Shown: positions 8,097 to 15,465, counted from the first letter of the stretch. The stretch is DNA of 64,000 nt from SVTX01 sp045659745 (GCA_045659745.1 JAZRCL010000089.1:13937-77936), one strand, 5' to 3'. A program made the numbers and translations. Notes: generated from the letters alone by a model not told the origin.

Positions 8097-8933
8097 TTAT
8101 ATAAGTCCCAATTTTACGAATGCGTTATATATGCCGTCGTCGTTGACGTCGGTAGTGACAAGGTCTGCCAACGCCTTTACGTCGTCCGAGGCATTGCCCA
8201 TAGCAACGCCGATATTGGCAAACTCTATCATCTCAAAGTCGTTGCCGCTATCACCAAACGCGATAGTGTCACACAAAGGCGCGCCGACTATCTCCATGAA
8301 TTTCTCAATTCCGCTCGCTTTTGTTATGCCGTCAAAATTGACCTCACCGTAATAGGTCTCGATTTTGCCGTCGGGGGCATTGCCGAGGCTGTATGTCACT
8401 ACCTTGAAATAATCACCGAGAATTTCAGAGATTTCCTTTATTCCAAAAGGAGAATGGTAGTATGCGAGTTTTTCGATATTTGTGTGCGCCTTGGGAGCGT
8501 CAGTGATTACGGCAGCGCCGATAACGCTTTCTATCAGCTCGGTGGAGCTTCCGCGCTCAACCATAAAGCTGCGTATCTTTTCAAGGTCGTCTCGTTCAAC
8601 GTAAAGCGCATCCTTGGTCTGCAAGCAGTAGTACATACCTTGACTGTGGAAAAAGTCGATAATAAAGCTCAGCTTGTCAGGGGTGCAGTAGGATGAGAAT
8701 ATCTCCTTACCCTGATATTCGAGATAAGCGCCGCAGCAGCACAGAAGTCCGTCAAAATCAGCCGATTTTAACAGCTGGGGGTATATCTGCGACTTCTGTC
8801 TGCCTGTTGCGATTATTATTTTGTGTCCGTTTTTTTGCGCCGCCTTGAGCGCTGTGACGGTTGACTCGGGGATCTGACCCTCAAAATTTACAAGCGTTCC
8901 GTCAACGTCAAGAAAAATATATTTTGTACTCAT
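8097..8933 (-). CDS. HAD superfamily Cof-type phosphatase
   Basis: 278 residues. Motif I is FLDVDGTL at 7-14 with the nucleophile Asp9; GDSGNDFEMIE near residue 225 is motif IV with its acidic metal ligands. The cap insertion and length are those of type IIB (Cof/YidA) hydrolases, cytosolic enzymes that dephosphorylate sugar phosphates, FMN or similar. The substrate cannot be read from the sequence. It is monocistronic, with a consensus promoter (9001-9029) and a strong terminator immediately after the stop. Confidence 0.9.
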   Translation of the reverse strand: MSTKYIFLDVDGTLVNFEGQIPESTVTALKAAQKNGHKIIIATGRQKSQIYPQLLKSADFDGLLCCCGAYLEYQGKEIFSSYCTPDKLSFIIDFFHSQGMYYCLQTKDALYVERDDLEKIRSFMVERGSSTELIESVIGAAVITDAPKAHTNIEKLAYYHSPFGIKEISEILGDYFKVVTYSLGNAPDGKIETYYGEVNFDGITKASGIEKFMEIVGAPLCDTIAFGDSGNDFEMIEFANIGVAMGNASDDVKALADLVTTDVNDDGIYNAFVKLGLI

Positions 8934-9000
8934 TTACTCCGTCCTTTTTTGCGGAAAATATCTTACCCGCAAAAGCTTGAATTTTGATTATTTCTACTGA

Positions 9001-9029
9001 ATTATATCAAAATTTTCTACCAATGTCAA
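9001..9029 (-). promoter_or_regulatory. Consensus sigma-A promoter of the HAD gene
   Basis: Minus strand TTGACA (9029-9024), 17 bp, TATAAT (9006-9001). Confidence 0.8.
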
Positions 9030-9053
9030 GACAGACGCAGTAATTAGTCCGTA

Positions 9054-9980
9054 TTACTCTTGACTTTCGCTCTGCTCGGACTCAAGCTTTCTTCTGCGGT
9101 TGCGCTTTTTTATGGACTTAACAAGAATGATAATTCCAAGTGTAATCACGCCGCCCGTGATAGTAAAGGGCAGGCAAGCGACGAATGCTATTGCAAGACC
9201 CGAGCAGACGTTCACAAACGCATCCCAGCCGCCTTCAAGCGCGCCGAATATTTTTTCTCCAAATGTTTCCTTGACCTCAACGTATTCCTCGACCTCACGG
9301 ATATTCAGATATACCGTTGAATATGCGATTTTGCTATCGTAAAGGCGAATCTGCGTCTCGTATGACTCTATCTCCGCAATTACATCGTAAAGCTTATTCT
9401 GAATCTCAATAAGATAACCGATATTGCCGTAGTCGGTGTACTCCTCGTAAAGCTTGGTAAGAGCTTCTTTTTCCATCTCGAGTACTTCTATGCGGGATTT
9501 TATATCATAATATGTGTTTGTGACCTCGTCGGAGTTGCTTGTGGATGACGTGACCTTGAGTATTTCACCCACGCCGTCGTTGAAGCCGTCAAGATTTTCG
9601 GCGGGAATACGAATGGTGTAGTCTGCATAGCGCGATCCGCCCTTACTGTTTATACCGTTGCCTGAGACCGACGAGCTTTCAATATATCCGCCGAGTCTGT
9701 CGCAAAGCTCCTCAACAAGAGTTACAGACTCCTCAAAATTCAGCGTCTGCGCGGAAATTCGGACGGTTTTTATGATTTTTCTCTGATATTCCGAGTTATC
9801 CTCAAGGCTTGAGCCAATGTTGACGTCAATAGAATCCGACGTGCCGGGAGCCTCGGGCGCTATTTCCGCGCCGCCCATATAAGCGTCATTTTTAGACGCG
9901 GCATTGTCGCAGGATGTCATTGAAAGGGCAATAACAACAATCAGTATAAGACTCAATGCTAAAATTCTGAATTTTTTCAT
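9054..9980 (-). CDS. DUF4349 lipoprotein with C-terminal membrane anchor
   Basis: 308 residues from ATG 9980, chosen because GGAAGGAA lies 6-13 bp upstream and the protein then starts as a lipoprotein signal (MKKFRILALS, hydrophobic core, MTSC with Cys24). The body has the DUF4349 pattern: KIIKTVRISAQTLNFEES, YADYTIRIPAENLDGF, then SRIEVLEMEKEALTKLYEE, a predicted coiled coil, and YSTVYLNIREVEEY. A membrane span around 255-285 and a basic tail (KSIKKRNRRRK) end it. Function is unknown. A large hairpin lies just upstream (10005-10061). Confidence 0.85.
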   Translation of the reverse strand: MKKFRILALSLILIVVIALSMTSCDNAASKNDAYMGGAEIAPEAPGTSDSIDVNIGSSLEDNSEYQRKIIKTVRISAQTLNFEESVTLVEELCDRLGGYIESSSVSGNGINSKGGSRYADYTIRIPAENLDGFNDGVGEILKVTSSTSNSDEVTNTYYDIKSRIEVLEMEKEALTKLYEEYTDYGNIGYLIEIQNKLYDVIAEIESYETQIRLYDSKIAYSTVYLNIREVEEYVEVKETFGEKIFGALEGGWDAFVNVCSGLAIAFVACLPFTITGGVITLGIIILVKSIKKRNRRRKLESEQSESQE

Positions 9981-9999
9981 AACAGTTCCTTCCCGTCGC

Positions 10000-10061
10000 A
10001 AAAAGGCGACCTTATAAGCAGATTTGCGGAGCTTTTTTGCTCCTCTACTTATAAGGTCGCC
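10000..10061 (-). terminator. Large terminator-like hairpin after valS, in the leader of the DUF4349 gene
   Basis: GGCGACCTTATAAG (10005-10018) and CTTATAAGGTCGCC (10048-10061) are perfect 14-bp arms. The inner GGAGC/GCTCC pairs as well. On the minus strand TTTTTGCG follows. The gene starts only 20 nt further on, so the hairpin could end valS mRNA or act as a 5' leader structure. Confidence 0.7.
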
Positions 10062-10100
10062 AAATTTTATATTAGGTTACAAATTTTTTGAAAAAATTTT

Positions 10101-12749
10101 TTATCCGAGCTTGGAGAGTGCCGAGAGCACGCCGTCAAGGTTCTCTCTGTACTTAGCAAGCTTTGCGCGCTCGCCGTCAATAACTGCTGCGGGAGCCTTG
10201 GATACAAAGCCCTCGTTTGCAAGCTTCTTTTCAATTCTCTCTATCTCACCGATAAGCTTTTTGCGCTCGCCCTCAAGTCTTGCCTTTTCCTTTTCAAAGT
10301 CAATTATGTCGGAGAGGGGAAGGTAGATTGTGCAAGCGTCGGTGATTATCTGTACCGCATTGTCTGCAGAAACTTCACTCTCGTCAAACTTATCTGCCAC
10401 AACAACTTCGGATGCGGATGCAAGACGGCTGAAGAATACAGCAGACTGCTCACCGAAAATGCTCTGATACTTAGTTTCAATATAAACCTTTGCCTTGCGG
10501 GAGGGAACAACGTTCATCTCGCTGCGGCGGGTTCTTATAGCCTTTATCGCGTCGATTATCTTGCCCATCTCGTCAGCCTGCTGAGTAAAGCAGAGGCATT
10601 CGCAGAATGAGGGATATTCGGAGATCATGATGCTTTCGCAATCGTGGGGAAGGCTCTGATATATCTCCTCGGTGATAAAGGGCATAAAGGGATGGAGGAG
10701 CTTGAGTATTCCTGTGAGAACGTAAGAGATAACGTTCTGACAGATAAGATTTGCCTCGGTCTCCTTGTCGTTAAGTCTTGCCTTTGCAAGCTCGATATAC
10801 CAGTCACAGAAGATATCCCAAGCAAAGTCATAGATAGCCGAGAGAGCAACGCCAACCTCAAACTTGTCAAGCGCGCCGACTACGTTCTCAACGAGCTTGT
10901 TGTACTGATCGAGAATCCACTTGTCTTCAAGCGCGAGCTTGTCAGCCTCGGGGAGCTTTATCTCGTCAATGGTGAGGTTCATTCTTACGAATCTCGATGC
11001 GTTCCAGAGCTTGTTTGCAAAGTTTCTTGCCGCCTCGATCTTCTCGTCTGAGAATCTCATGTCGTTTCCGGGGGAGTTGCCCGTTGCGAGCGCAAAGCGG
11101 AGAGCGTCTGCGCCGTAGGTCTTTATAACTTCAAGCGGGTCGATACCGTTGCCAAGAGACTTGGACATCTTGCGTCCCTGAGCATCTCTTACAAGACCGT
11201 GAATAAATACGGTAGAGAAGGGCTTTTCTCCCATGTGCTCAAGTCCCGAGAATATCATACGGGAAACCCAGAACGTGATAATATCGTAACCCGTTACGAG
11301 CACGCTCGTGGGGTAATATTTCTTGAGGTCTTCAGTGGACTCGGGCCAGCCAAGAGTAGAGAAGGGCCAGAGGGCAGACGAGAACCACGTGTCAAGCACG
11401 TCGGGGTCCTGACGAACCGCTCCGCCACACTTGGGACAGGTGCAGATATCGGTTTTGGAGACAGTCATCTCGCCGCACTCGTCGCAGTAGAACGCAGGAA
11501 TTCTGTGTCCCCACCAGAGCTGACGGGAGATACACCAGTCAAGAATGTTGTTCATCCAGTTAAAGTAGTTCTTGGAGAAACGCTCGGGAACAAAATTGAT
11601 GCTTCCGTCCTCAACAGCCTCAATAGCGGGAGCTGCGAGGGGCTTCATCTTAACGAACCACTGGTCGCTGGTGAGAGGCTCAACTGTCGTGCCGCAACGG
11701 TAGCAAACGCCAACGTTGTGGTCGTGAGGCTCAACCTTAACGAGATAGCCCTGCGCTTCAAGATCGGCAACGAGAGCCTTGCGGCATTCGTATCTGTCCA
11801 TACCCTCGTACTTGCCCGCGCCTGCGTTCATCGTAGCGTCGTCGTTCATAACCTTGATCTGCTCAAGGTTGTGTCTTTGGCCTACCATGAAGTCGTTGGG
11901 GTCGTGTGCAGGGGTGATCTTAACGCAGCCCGTACCAAAACCGATCTCAACGTAGTCGTCGGCAATAACGGGAATTTCTCTGTTTACTATGGGAAGAAGA
12001 AGCTTCTTTCCTATAAGGTGCTTTGTCTTTTCGTCCTCGGGGTTGACTGCAACTGCGGTATCACCGAACATTGTCTCGGGACGTGTTGTTGCTACCTCGA
12101 CGTAGCCGTCCTCACCGATAATGGGGTACTTGATGTGCCAGAAAAATCCGGGCTGATCCTTGTACTCAACCTCTGCGTCGGAAAGCGCGGTGAGACATCT
12201 GGGACACCAGTTTATAATACGATGACCGCGGTAGATAAGTCCCTTGTCGTAAAGGTTTACGAACACCTCGCGAACTGCATGGGAGCAGCCATCGTCCATT
12301 GTAAATCTCTGACGCGACCAGTCACACGACGCACCAAGCTTTTTGAGCTGGCTTGTGATGCGAGCCTCGTAAGTGTCCTTCCAGCCCCATACGCGCTCAA
12401 GGAATTTCTCACGGCCGAGGTCATAACGTGTAAGACCCTCGTCAACGCGGAGTCTCTCCTCAACCTTTATCTGTGTAGCAATTCCCGCGTGGTCTGTGCC
12501 GGGTACCCAAAGGGTATTGTAGCCCTGCATTCTCTTGTAGCGGACGAGAATGTCCTGCAGGGTCTCGTCAAGCGCGTGACCCATGTGAAGCTGACCCGTA
12601 ACGTTCGGGGGAGGGATAACTACGGAAAATGCGGGATTTTCATTCTTCGCGTCGGGTGTAAAATAACCCTTTTCGCACCAATTTGCATAAATTCTGTCCT
12701 CAAACTCGGAGGGAGAATATGTTTTTGGAAGCTCATTGTAAGAATTCAT
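10101..12749 (-). CDS. valS: Valine-tRNA ligase
   Basis: 882 residues, class I aminoacyl-tRNA synthetase charging tRNA-Val. The signature PPPNVTGQLHMGHAL (HIGH motif) lies at about 46-60 and KMSKS at about residue 520. The CP1 editing domain is present (ATTRPETMFGDTAV, GTGCVKITPAHDPNDF). Cysteine pairs (CDECGEM, CPKCGGAV) mark a zinc-binding insertion, and the C-terminal coiled coil (FEKEKARLEGERKKLIGEIE) is complete. A T-box leader (12977-13265) upstream indicates control by uncharged tRNA-Val. About 227 bp of hairpin-rich sequence separate the T-box terminator from the start. Confidence 0.97.
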   Translation of the reverse strand: MNSYNELPKTYSPSEFEDRIYANWCEKGYFTPDAKNENPAFSVVIPPPNVTGQLHMGHALDETLQDILVRYKRMQGYNTLWVPGTDHAGIATQIKVEERLRVDEGLTRYDLGREKFLERVWGWKDTYEARITSQLKKLGASCDWSRQRFTMDDGCSHAVREVFVNLYDKGLIYRGHRIINWCPRCLTALSDAEVEYKDQPGFFWHIKYPIIGEDGYVEVATTRPETMFGDTAVAVNPEDEKTKHLIGKKLLLPIVNREIPVIADDYVEIGFGTGCVKITPAHDPNDFMVGQRHNLEQIKVMNDDATMNAGAGKYEGMDRYECRKALVADLEAQGYLVKVEPHDHNVGVCYRCGTTVEPLTSDQWFVKMKPLAAPAIEAVEDGSINFVPERFSKNYFNWMNNILDWCISRQLWWGHRIPAFYCDECGEMTVSKTDICTCPKCGGAVRQDPDVLDTWFSSALWPFSTLGWPESTEDLKKYYPTSVLVTGYDIITFWVSRMIFSGLEHMGEKPFSTVFIHGLVRDAQGRKMSKSLGNGIDPLEVIKTYGADALRFALATGNSPGNDMRFSDEKIEAARNFANKLWNASRFVRMNLTIDEIKLPEADKLALEDKWILDQYNKLVENVVGALDKFEVGVALSAIYDFAWDIFCDWYIELAKARLNDKETEANLICQNVISYVLTGILKLLHPFMPFITEEIYQSLPHDCESIMISEYPSFCECLCFTQQADEMGKIIDAIKAIRTRRSEMNVVPSRKAKVYIETKYQSIFGEQSAVFFSRLASASEVVVADKFDESEVSADNAVQIITDACTIYLPLSDIIDFEKEKARLEGERKKLIGEIERIEKKLANEGFVSKAPAAVIDGERAKLAKYRENLDGVLSALSKLG

Positions 12750-12804
12750 TTTTTAATCTCCTGTATTTTTTGAAATTATTTTTCGATTTTTTGTAAAAGT
12801 TTTT

Positions 12805-12970
12805 ACGTCGCTTTTTTCAAAAAGCGACCGCCCATCCAAGGCGCGGAGCGTTGGTCGCCCTCCGCAGATGGCGAAATACCTCTGTCGTTAGAAGCGCCAC
12901 GGAAGGGGAATGCCAAGCATTTGGCTTGGCAGGGGGAACCACACAAGTGGGGGGTTCCCCTAAATGTGAT
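12805..12970 (-). repeat. Hairpin-rich probable repeat between the T-box and valS
   Basis: This noncoding stretch holds several perfect or near-perfect palindromes: GGGGAACC...GGTTCCCC, GCCAAGC..GCTTGGC and TCGCTTTTT-GAAAAAAGCGA. Base composition and palindrome density are unlike the other leaders in the window. It looks like a short noncoding repeat inserted into the valS leader. No other copy is in the window, so calling it repetitive is inference. Confidence 0.5.
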
Positions 12971-12976
12971 AGAAAT

Positions 12977-13265
12977 AAAAAACGCCCGATATGCACGATG
13001 CACATCAGGACGCAAATAGCGCGGTACCACCCGAAATTATATTTGTCCAACATTTTAGACGACCGATGGTCGCCCCTACAAATTGGAGCAAATATCTCTC
13101 TTATGCTATAACGGAACAACCGTCGCAAACTACTTGCAATACTGCTTTCAAATGCGCCGCTCACGGACGACTTCAACTGCTACCCTTGTAGGCTCGCACC
13201 GACCGCCCACTCTCTGCAAAGGACACACAATTTACTACTCCCGCTCAAAGCGTTTTATAAAATTA
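12977..13265 (-). ncRNA. T-box riboswitch (valine) upstream of valS
   Basis: On the minus strand the conserved T-box sequence GGGTGGTACCGCG lies at 13032-13020. Stem I elements AGAGAGTGGGC and GGTGCGAGCC are seen near the 5' end. GAAGTCGTCCG (13174-13164) holds two GUC valine triplets as specifier candidates (13171-13166). The competing terminator is an imperfect stem of about 13 bp at 12983-13013 followed by TTTTTT. A 23-bp palindromic repeat (13058-13080) lies between stem I and the antiterminator. Uncharged tRNA-Val should favour read-through into valS. Confidence 0.9.
13058..13080 (-). repeat. Short palindromic repeat inside the T-box leader
   Basis: TGTAGGGGCGACC-ATC-GGTCGTC on the minus strand. 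Its start resembles the TGTAGGGCGGGGG arms at 22179-22255, suggesting a related family of small palindromic units. Confidence 0.5.
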
Positions 13266-13271
13266 CACTAT

Positions 13272-13300
13272 ATTATAACAAATAAAAATAGGCTTGTCAA
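13272..13300 (-). promoter_or_regulatory. Consensus sigma-A promoter of the T-box/valS transcript
   Basis: Minus strand TTGACA (13300-13295), 17 bp, TATAAT (13277-13272). Transcription should begin near 13265, just before T-box stem I. Confidence 0.88.
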
Positions 13301-13308
13301 TGATTTTT

Positions 13309-13340
13309 CAAAAAAATTCTCGGGCAGGATGCCCGAGAAT
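13309..13340 (-). terminator. Terminator of the flavin reductase-rubredoxin gene
   Basis: ATTCTCGGGCA and TGCCCGAGAAT form an 11-bp perfect stem with a 3-nt loop (13316-13340), followed on the minus strand by a T-run. It lies 14 bp past the stop codon. Confidence 0.85.
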
Positions 13341-13353
13341 TTAATATTGCGTT

Positions 13354-13956
13354 TTATTCAATCGGTTCAAAATCGGACGCAGGGTGCTTGCAGAGAGGAC
13401 AGATAAAGTCCTTGGGGAGCGGGTCGCCCTCGTAAATATATCCGCATATCTTGCACACGTATCCCTTTGTCTTGGGCTTCTGGGGCTTTGGCTTGACGTT
13501 TGCATGATAGTAGCTGTACGTCATAGTCTCGGCTTTGGATATCACCTGAGCGTCAACCACCTTGCAGATAAACATAACGTGCGTGTCAAGGTCGATAAAC
13601 TTCTCGGTTTCGAGGGAAATGTACGCGTTTATATATTTTGTCAGATAGCCAAGACCGTTCTTTGAGCGGGGAAGGAACTCGCCACCGAGCTTGTCCGTGT
13701 TTCTGCCGCTCTTGAAACCGAATTTTTCAAAGACGGAAAATGGTGCGTCCACTGTAAGGCAGTTTACGTTCATTTTGCCCGTGTTTTTTACGACCTCGTA
13801 TGTGTAGTTTGACTTGTTTATAGTCACTGCAACTCTCGCTGGCGATCCTGTGACCTGCATTATGGAGTTGAGGATACAGCCTGTGTCCTTGACGCCGTCG
13901 TTGACGGTCACAACGTAAAGACCGTAGCCTATTTTGAACAAAGCGGAAAGATCCAT
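13354..13956 (-). CDS. Flavin reductase-rubredoxin fusion (high-molecular-weight rubredoxin, Hrb-like)
   Basis: 200 residues. The first ~150 are a flavin reductase-like FMN-binding split-barrel domain (GYGLYVVTVNDG, TGCILNSIMQVTG, CLTVDAPFSVFEKFG). The last 36 are a rubredoxin: YVCKICGYIYEGDP and FICPLCKHPASDF, with iron ligands Cys168, Cys171, Cys186 and Cys189. In Moorella thermoacetica the same architecture (Hrb) passes electrons from NADH to a flavodiiron protein that removes NO or oxygen. No flavodiiron gene is next to it here. The gene is monocistronic with a good AAGGAGG site. Cytosolic; role in oxygen or NO defence is inferred. Confidence 0.9.
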   Translation of the reverse strand: MDLSALFKIGYGLYVVTVNDGVKDTGCILNSIMQVTGSPARVAVTINKSNYTYEVVKNTGKMNVNCLTVDAPFSVFEKFGFKSGRNTDKLGGEFLPRSKNGLGYLTKYINAYISLETEKFIDLDTHVMFICKVVDAQVISKAETMTYSYYHANVKPKPQKPKTKGYVCKICGYIYEGDPLPKDFICPLCKHPASDFEPIE

Positions 13957-14068
13957 ATATTTGCCTCCTTGGTGTTTGTTGTATTTGTAGTTTTATTATA
14001 CCATAGAACGCTGGAGTTTGCAAGAGATTTGGAGATATATATTCAAAAATGTTCGAGGTAGGTGTGTG

Positions 14069-14097
14069 TTGACAAGATTGGGGAAATATGGTATAAT
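14069..14097 (+). promoter_or_regulatory. Consensus sigma-A promoter of the orphan exported protein
   Basis: TTGACA (14069-14074), 17 bp, TATAAT (14092-14097). Transcription should start near 14104, which leaves no ribosome site for the upstream TTG at 14119 and favours ATG 14149. Confidence 0.8.
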
Positions 14098-14148
14098 TAA
14101 AGTGGAGGATAAGCAACATTGAAGCAGGTAAAAAAGAAAGGGGTAAGT

Positions 14149-14865
14149 ATGAAAAGGGGAATAAAAAGAATTGCTGTAGTTATACTGATATTGTTTTTGT
14201 TAACTGCTGGCTCCATAACGGTATTTGCAGAAGACACGGGTTTTTCGACATCGCCTTTATCCGAAGAAAAAGTTGCTGATATCGTTGAGAATGTAAGCAT
14301 GACAATGTTTACAGAAGAACCGCCGAAGCGGAATATACATTGTTTTGACGTTGCAGAAGACGGAACCGTTGCTATTGGTTATAGCAATCTAACAAGTAAA
14401 ACGATATGTGTTTATTCGAGTGATGGTGAGTTTAAATATGGCTATAGTTTTCGAAATGCTGGAAATTTCGGGATTGATATAATCGGTGAATTATTATATG
14501 TATGTTCTGTTCGTGGAGGAGTAGCTATTGCAATTAACTTTGACGGCGAAATAGTAGGCGGTGTTGAAATTCACGAAACACGAGAAAATTCAAGATATTG
14601 GCAAAACCATATTTTCGAAGATAAACGAACTGTTGGAGAAAACGAGTATATTTTAAAAAGAAATAATGAGGTTATATATTTTGAATCTGTGGGCTATTCT
14701 CAATTAGTTAAAATTACGCCAGACGGTGAAGAAATTGTTATACACAACGCAAAAACTCATCAGCTCATATCTACAATATTTATAATTGTTGGTGTGGTTG
14801 TTTTTATTGGAACAGGTATCACTATTGGTCTTCTGAAAATAAATAAAATTAAGAAAAAAACGTAA
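14149..14865 (+). CDS. Hypothetical exported protein with C-terminal membrane anchor
   Basis: 238 residues from ATG 14149 (AAAGGGG 5 bp upstream). A signal peptide (MKRGIKRIAVVILILFLL, with a likely cut after VFA) is followed by an extracellular domain with repeated blade-like strands: HCFDVAEDGTVAIGYS, KTICVYSSDGEFKYGYSF, GGVAIAINFDGEIVGGV, and YSQLVKITPDGEEIVI. This suggests a small beta-propeller or NHL-like fold. A C-terminal span (about 208-228) and basic tail anchor it. Codon use is more AT-rich than the neighbours, and it stands alone between a consensus promoter and the tRNA region, so recent acquisition is possible. No family is recognised. Confidence 0.75.
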   Translation: MKRGIKRIAVVILILFLLTAGSITVFAEDTGFSTSPLSEEKVADIVENVSMTMFTEEPPKRNIHCFDVAEDGTVAIGYSNLTSKTICVYSSDGEFKYGYSFRNAGNFGIDIIGELLYVCSVRGGVAIAINFDGEIVGGVEIHETRENSRYWQNHIFEDKRTVGENEYILKRNNEVIYFESVGYSQLVKITPDGEEIVIHNAKTHQLISTIFIIVGVVVFIGTGITIGLLKINKIKKKT

Positions 14866-14928
14866 AATAGTTGGGCAAGTTTTGTTCGTAATACTGTGGT
14901 TTAGCGTATAAAAACAAAATGCAAAGTT

Positions 14929-14969
14929 AAGGGCTTTTGAAAAATCCGAAAAATTTTTCAAAAGCCCTT
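14929..14969. repeat. Perfect 17-bp inverted repeat abutting the tRNA promoter
   Basis: AAGGGCTTTTGAAAAAT (14929-14945) and its exact complement (14953-14969) with a 7-nt loop. The right arm runs into the -35 box of the tRNA promoter. No T-run follows on the plus strand, so it is not an ordinary terminator for the upstream gene. Confidence 0.75.
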
Positions 14970-14996
14970 GACAAACGCAATTTTATTTGATATAAT
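14968..14996 (+). promoter_or_regulatory. Consensus sigma-A promoter of the tRNA-Thr locus
   Basis: TTGACA (14968-14973), 17 bp, TATAAT (14991-14996), about 100 bp before the intact tRNA and 25 bp before the first broken copy. Confidence 0.8.
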
Positions 14997-15020
14997 ACAC
15001 GAGTCGTCACAAAGCGGCAT

Positions 15021-15042
15021 GCTGGTATGGCTCAGTCGGTAG
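15021..15042 (+). pseudogene. 5' fragment of tRNA-Thr
   Basis: These 22 bases are identical to the first 22 of the intact tRNA-Thr at 15099 (acceptor strand and D-arm start). They are followed by 56 bp of palindromic filler (ACCACCTTCGGTGGT; CGCGCTACCTCGTTGCG) before the intact gene begins. Confidence 0.8.
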
Positions 15043-15098
15043 TTTCACCACCTTCGGTGGTTTCGCGCTACCTCGTTGCGCCACACCACTCATACTTC

Positions 15099-15174
15099 GC
15101 TGGTATGGCTCAGTCGGTAGAGCACGTCATTGGTAATGACGAGGTCATCAGTTCGATTCTGATTACCAGCTCCA
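15099..15174 (+). tRNA. tRNA-Thr (anticodon GGT)
   Basis: 76 nt with encoded CCA (15172-15174). Acceptor GCTGGTA pairs with TACCAGC; D-stem GCTC/GAGC; anticodon stem CGTCA/TGACG with loop TTGGTAA giving anticodon GGT; T-arm ATCAG-TTCGATT-CTGAT. All stems are complete, so this is the functional copy of the locus. A terminator follows at once. Confidence 0.97.
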
Positions 15175-15204
15175 AAGCACCTATGCGAATGCGTAGGTGC
15201 TTTT
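15174..15204 (+). terminator. Terminator after tRNA-Thr
   Basis: AAAGCACCTATGC-GAAT-GCGTAGGTGCTTTT, a 13-bp stem with one G-U pair, running into T4. An almost identical copy follows the broken third tRNA at 15431-15461. Confidence 0.85.
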
Positions 15205-15213
15205 GTGTTTATA

Positions 15214-15429
15214 TATGGCTCAGTCGGTAGAGCACGTCATTATACGTTCGCTTCGCTCACTAATCGAGTTTGCTTTGCAAACATCGGGTAAGGACGACAT
15301 ACGTTCGCTGCGCTCACTGCCGCGAGTTTGCTACGCAAACGTCGTCATACGTTCCCTCGCTATGCTCGCTCACTGCCGCGAGTTTGCTACGCAAACATCG
15401 GTCACAGGTTCGATTCTGATTACCAGCTC
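15214..15429 (+). pseudogene. Disrupted tRNA-Thr copy with a 160-bp repeat insertion
   Basis: The first part (15214-15240) matches the intact tRNA from its acceptor TATGGCTC into the anticodon stem CGTCAT. The last part (15404-15429) matches the T-loop and 3' acceptor. Between them lie three tandem repeat units (15240-15403). The 5' acceptor strand GCTGG is missing and the T-stem is altered, so it cannot fold as a tRNA. It is a duplicated and broken copy of the tRNA-terminator unit. Confidence 0.8.
15240..15403 (+). repeat. Three tandem ~50-bp palindromic units inside the broken tRNA
   Basis: Units begin near 15241, 15298 and 15346. Each reads (CA)TACGTTC, then GCTCACT, a variable NCCGCGAG or AATCGAG, then GTTTGC-TNN-GCAAAC and TCG. 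The GTTTGC/GCAAAC hairpin is perfect in all three. Units differ by a few substitutions and one small insertion. Confidence 0.75.
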
Positions 15430-15430
15430 A

Positions 15431-15461
15431 AAAGCACCTATGCAAATGCGTAGGTGCTTTT
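15431..15461 (+). terminator. Second copy of the tRNA terminator, also downstream of ylbJ
   Basis: AAAGCACCTATGC-AAAT-GCGTAGGTGCTTTT differs by one base from the copy at 15174-15204. The hairpin is flanked by A-rich and T-rich runs on both sides and lies 5 bp from the ylbJ stop, so it probably ends both transcripts. Confidence 0.75.
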
Positions 15462-15465
15462 GTGT

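Noticed and set aside
11199..12773. Long plus-strand open frame (524 codons) opposite valS
   Set aside because: It mirrors the codon pattern of valS on the other strand, has no ribosome site and no recognisable protein features.
14119..14148. TTG start for the orphan exported protein
   Set aside because: The consensus promoter places the transcript start at about 14104, on its ribosome site; ATG 14149 has a better site and gives a normal signal peptide.
14929..14969. Terminator of the orphan exported protein
   Set aside because: The stem is perfect but no T-run follows on the plus strand; recorded as an inverted repeat instead.
15240..15403. CRISPR-like tandem repeats
   Set aside because: Only three imperfect units, no spacers between them and no cas genes in the window.
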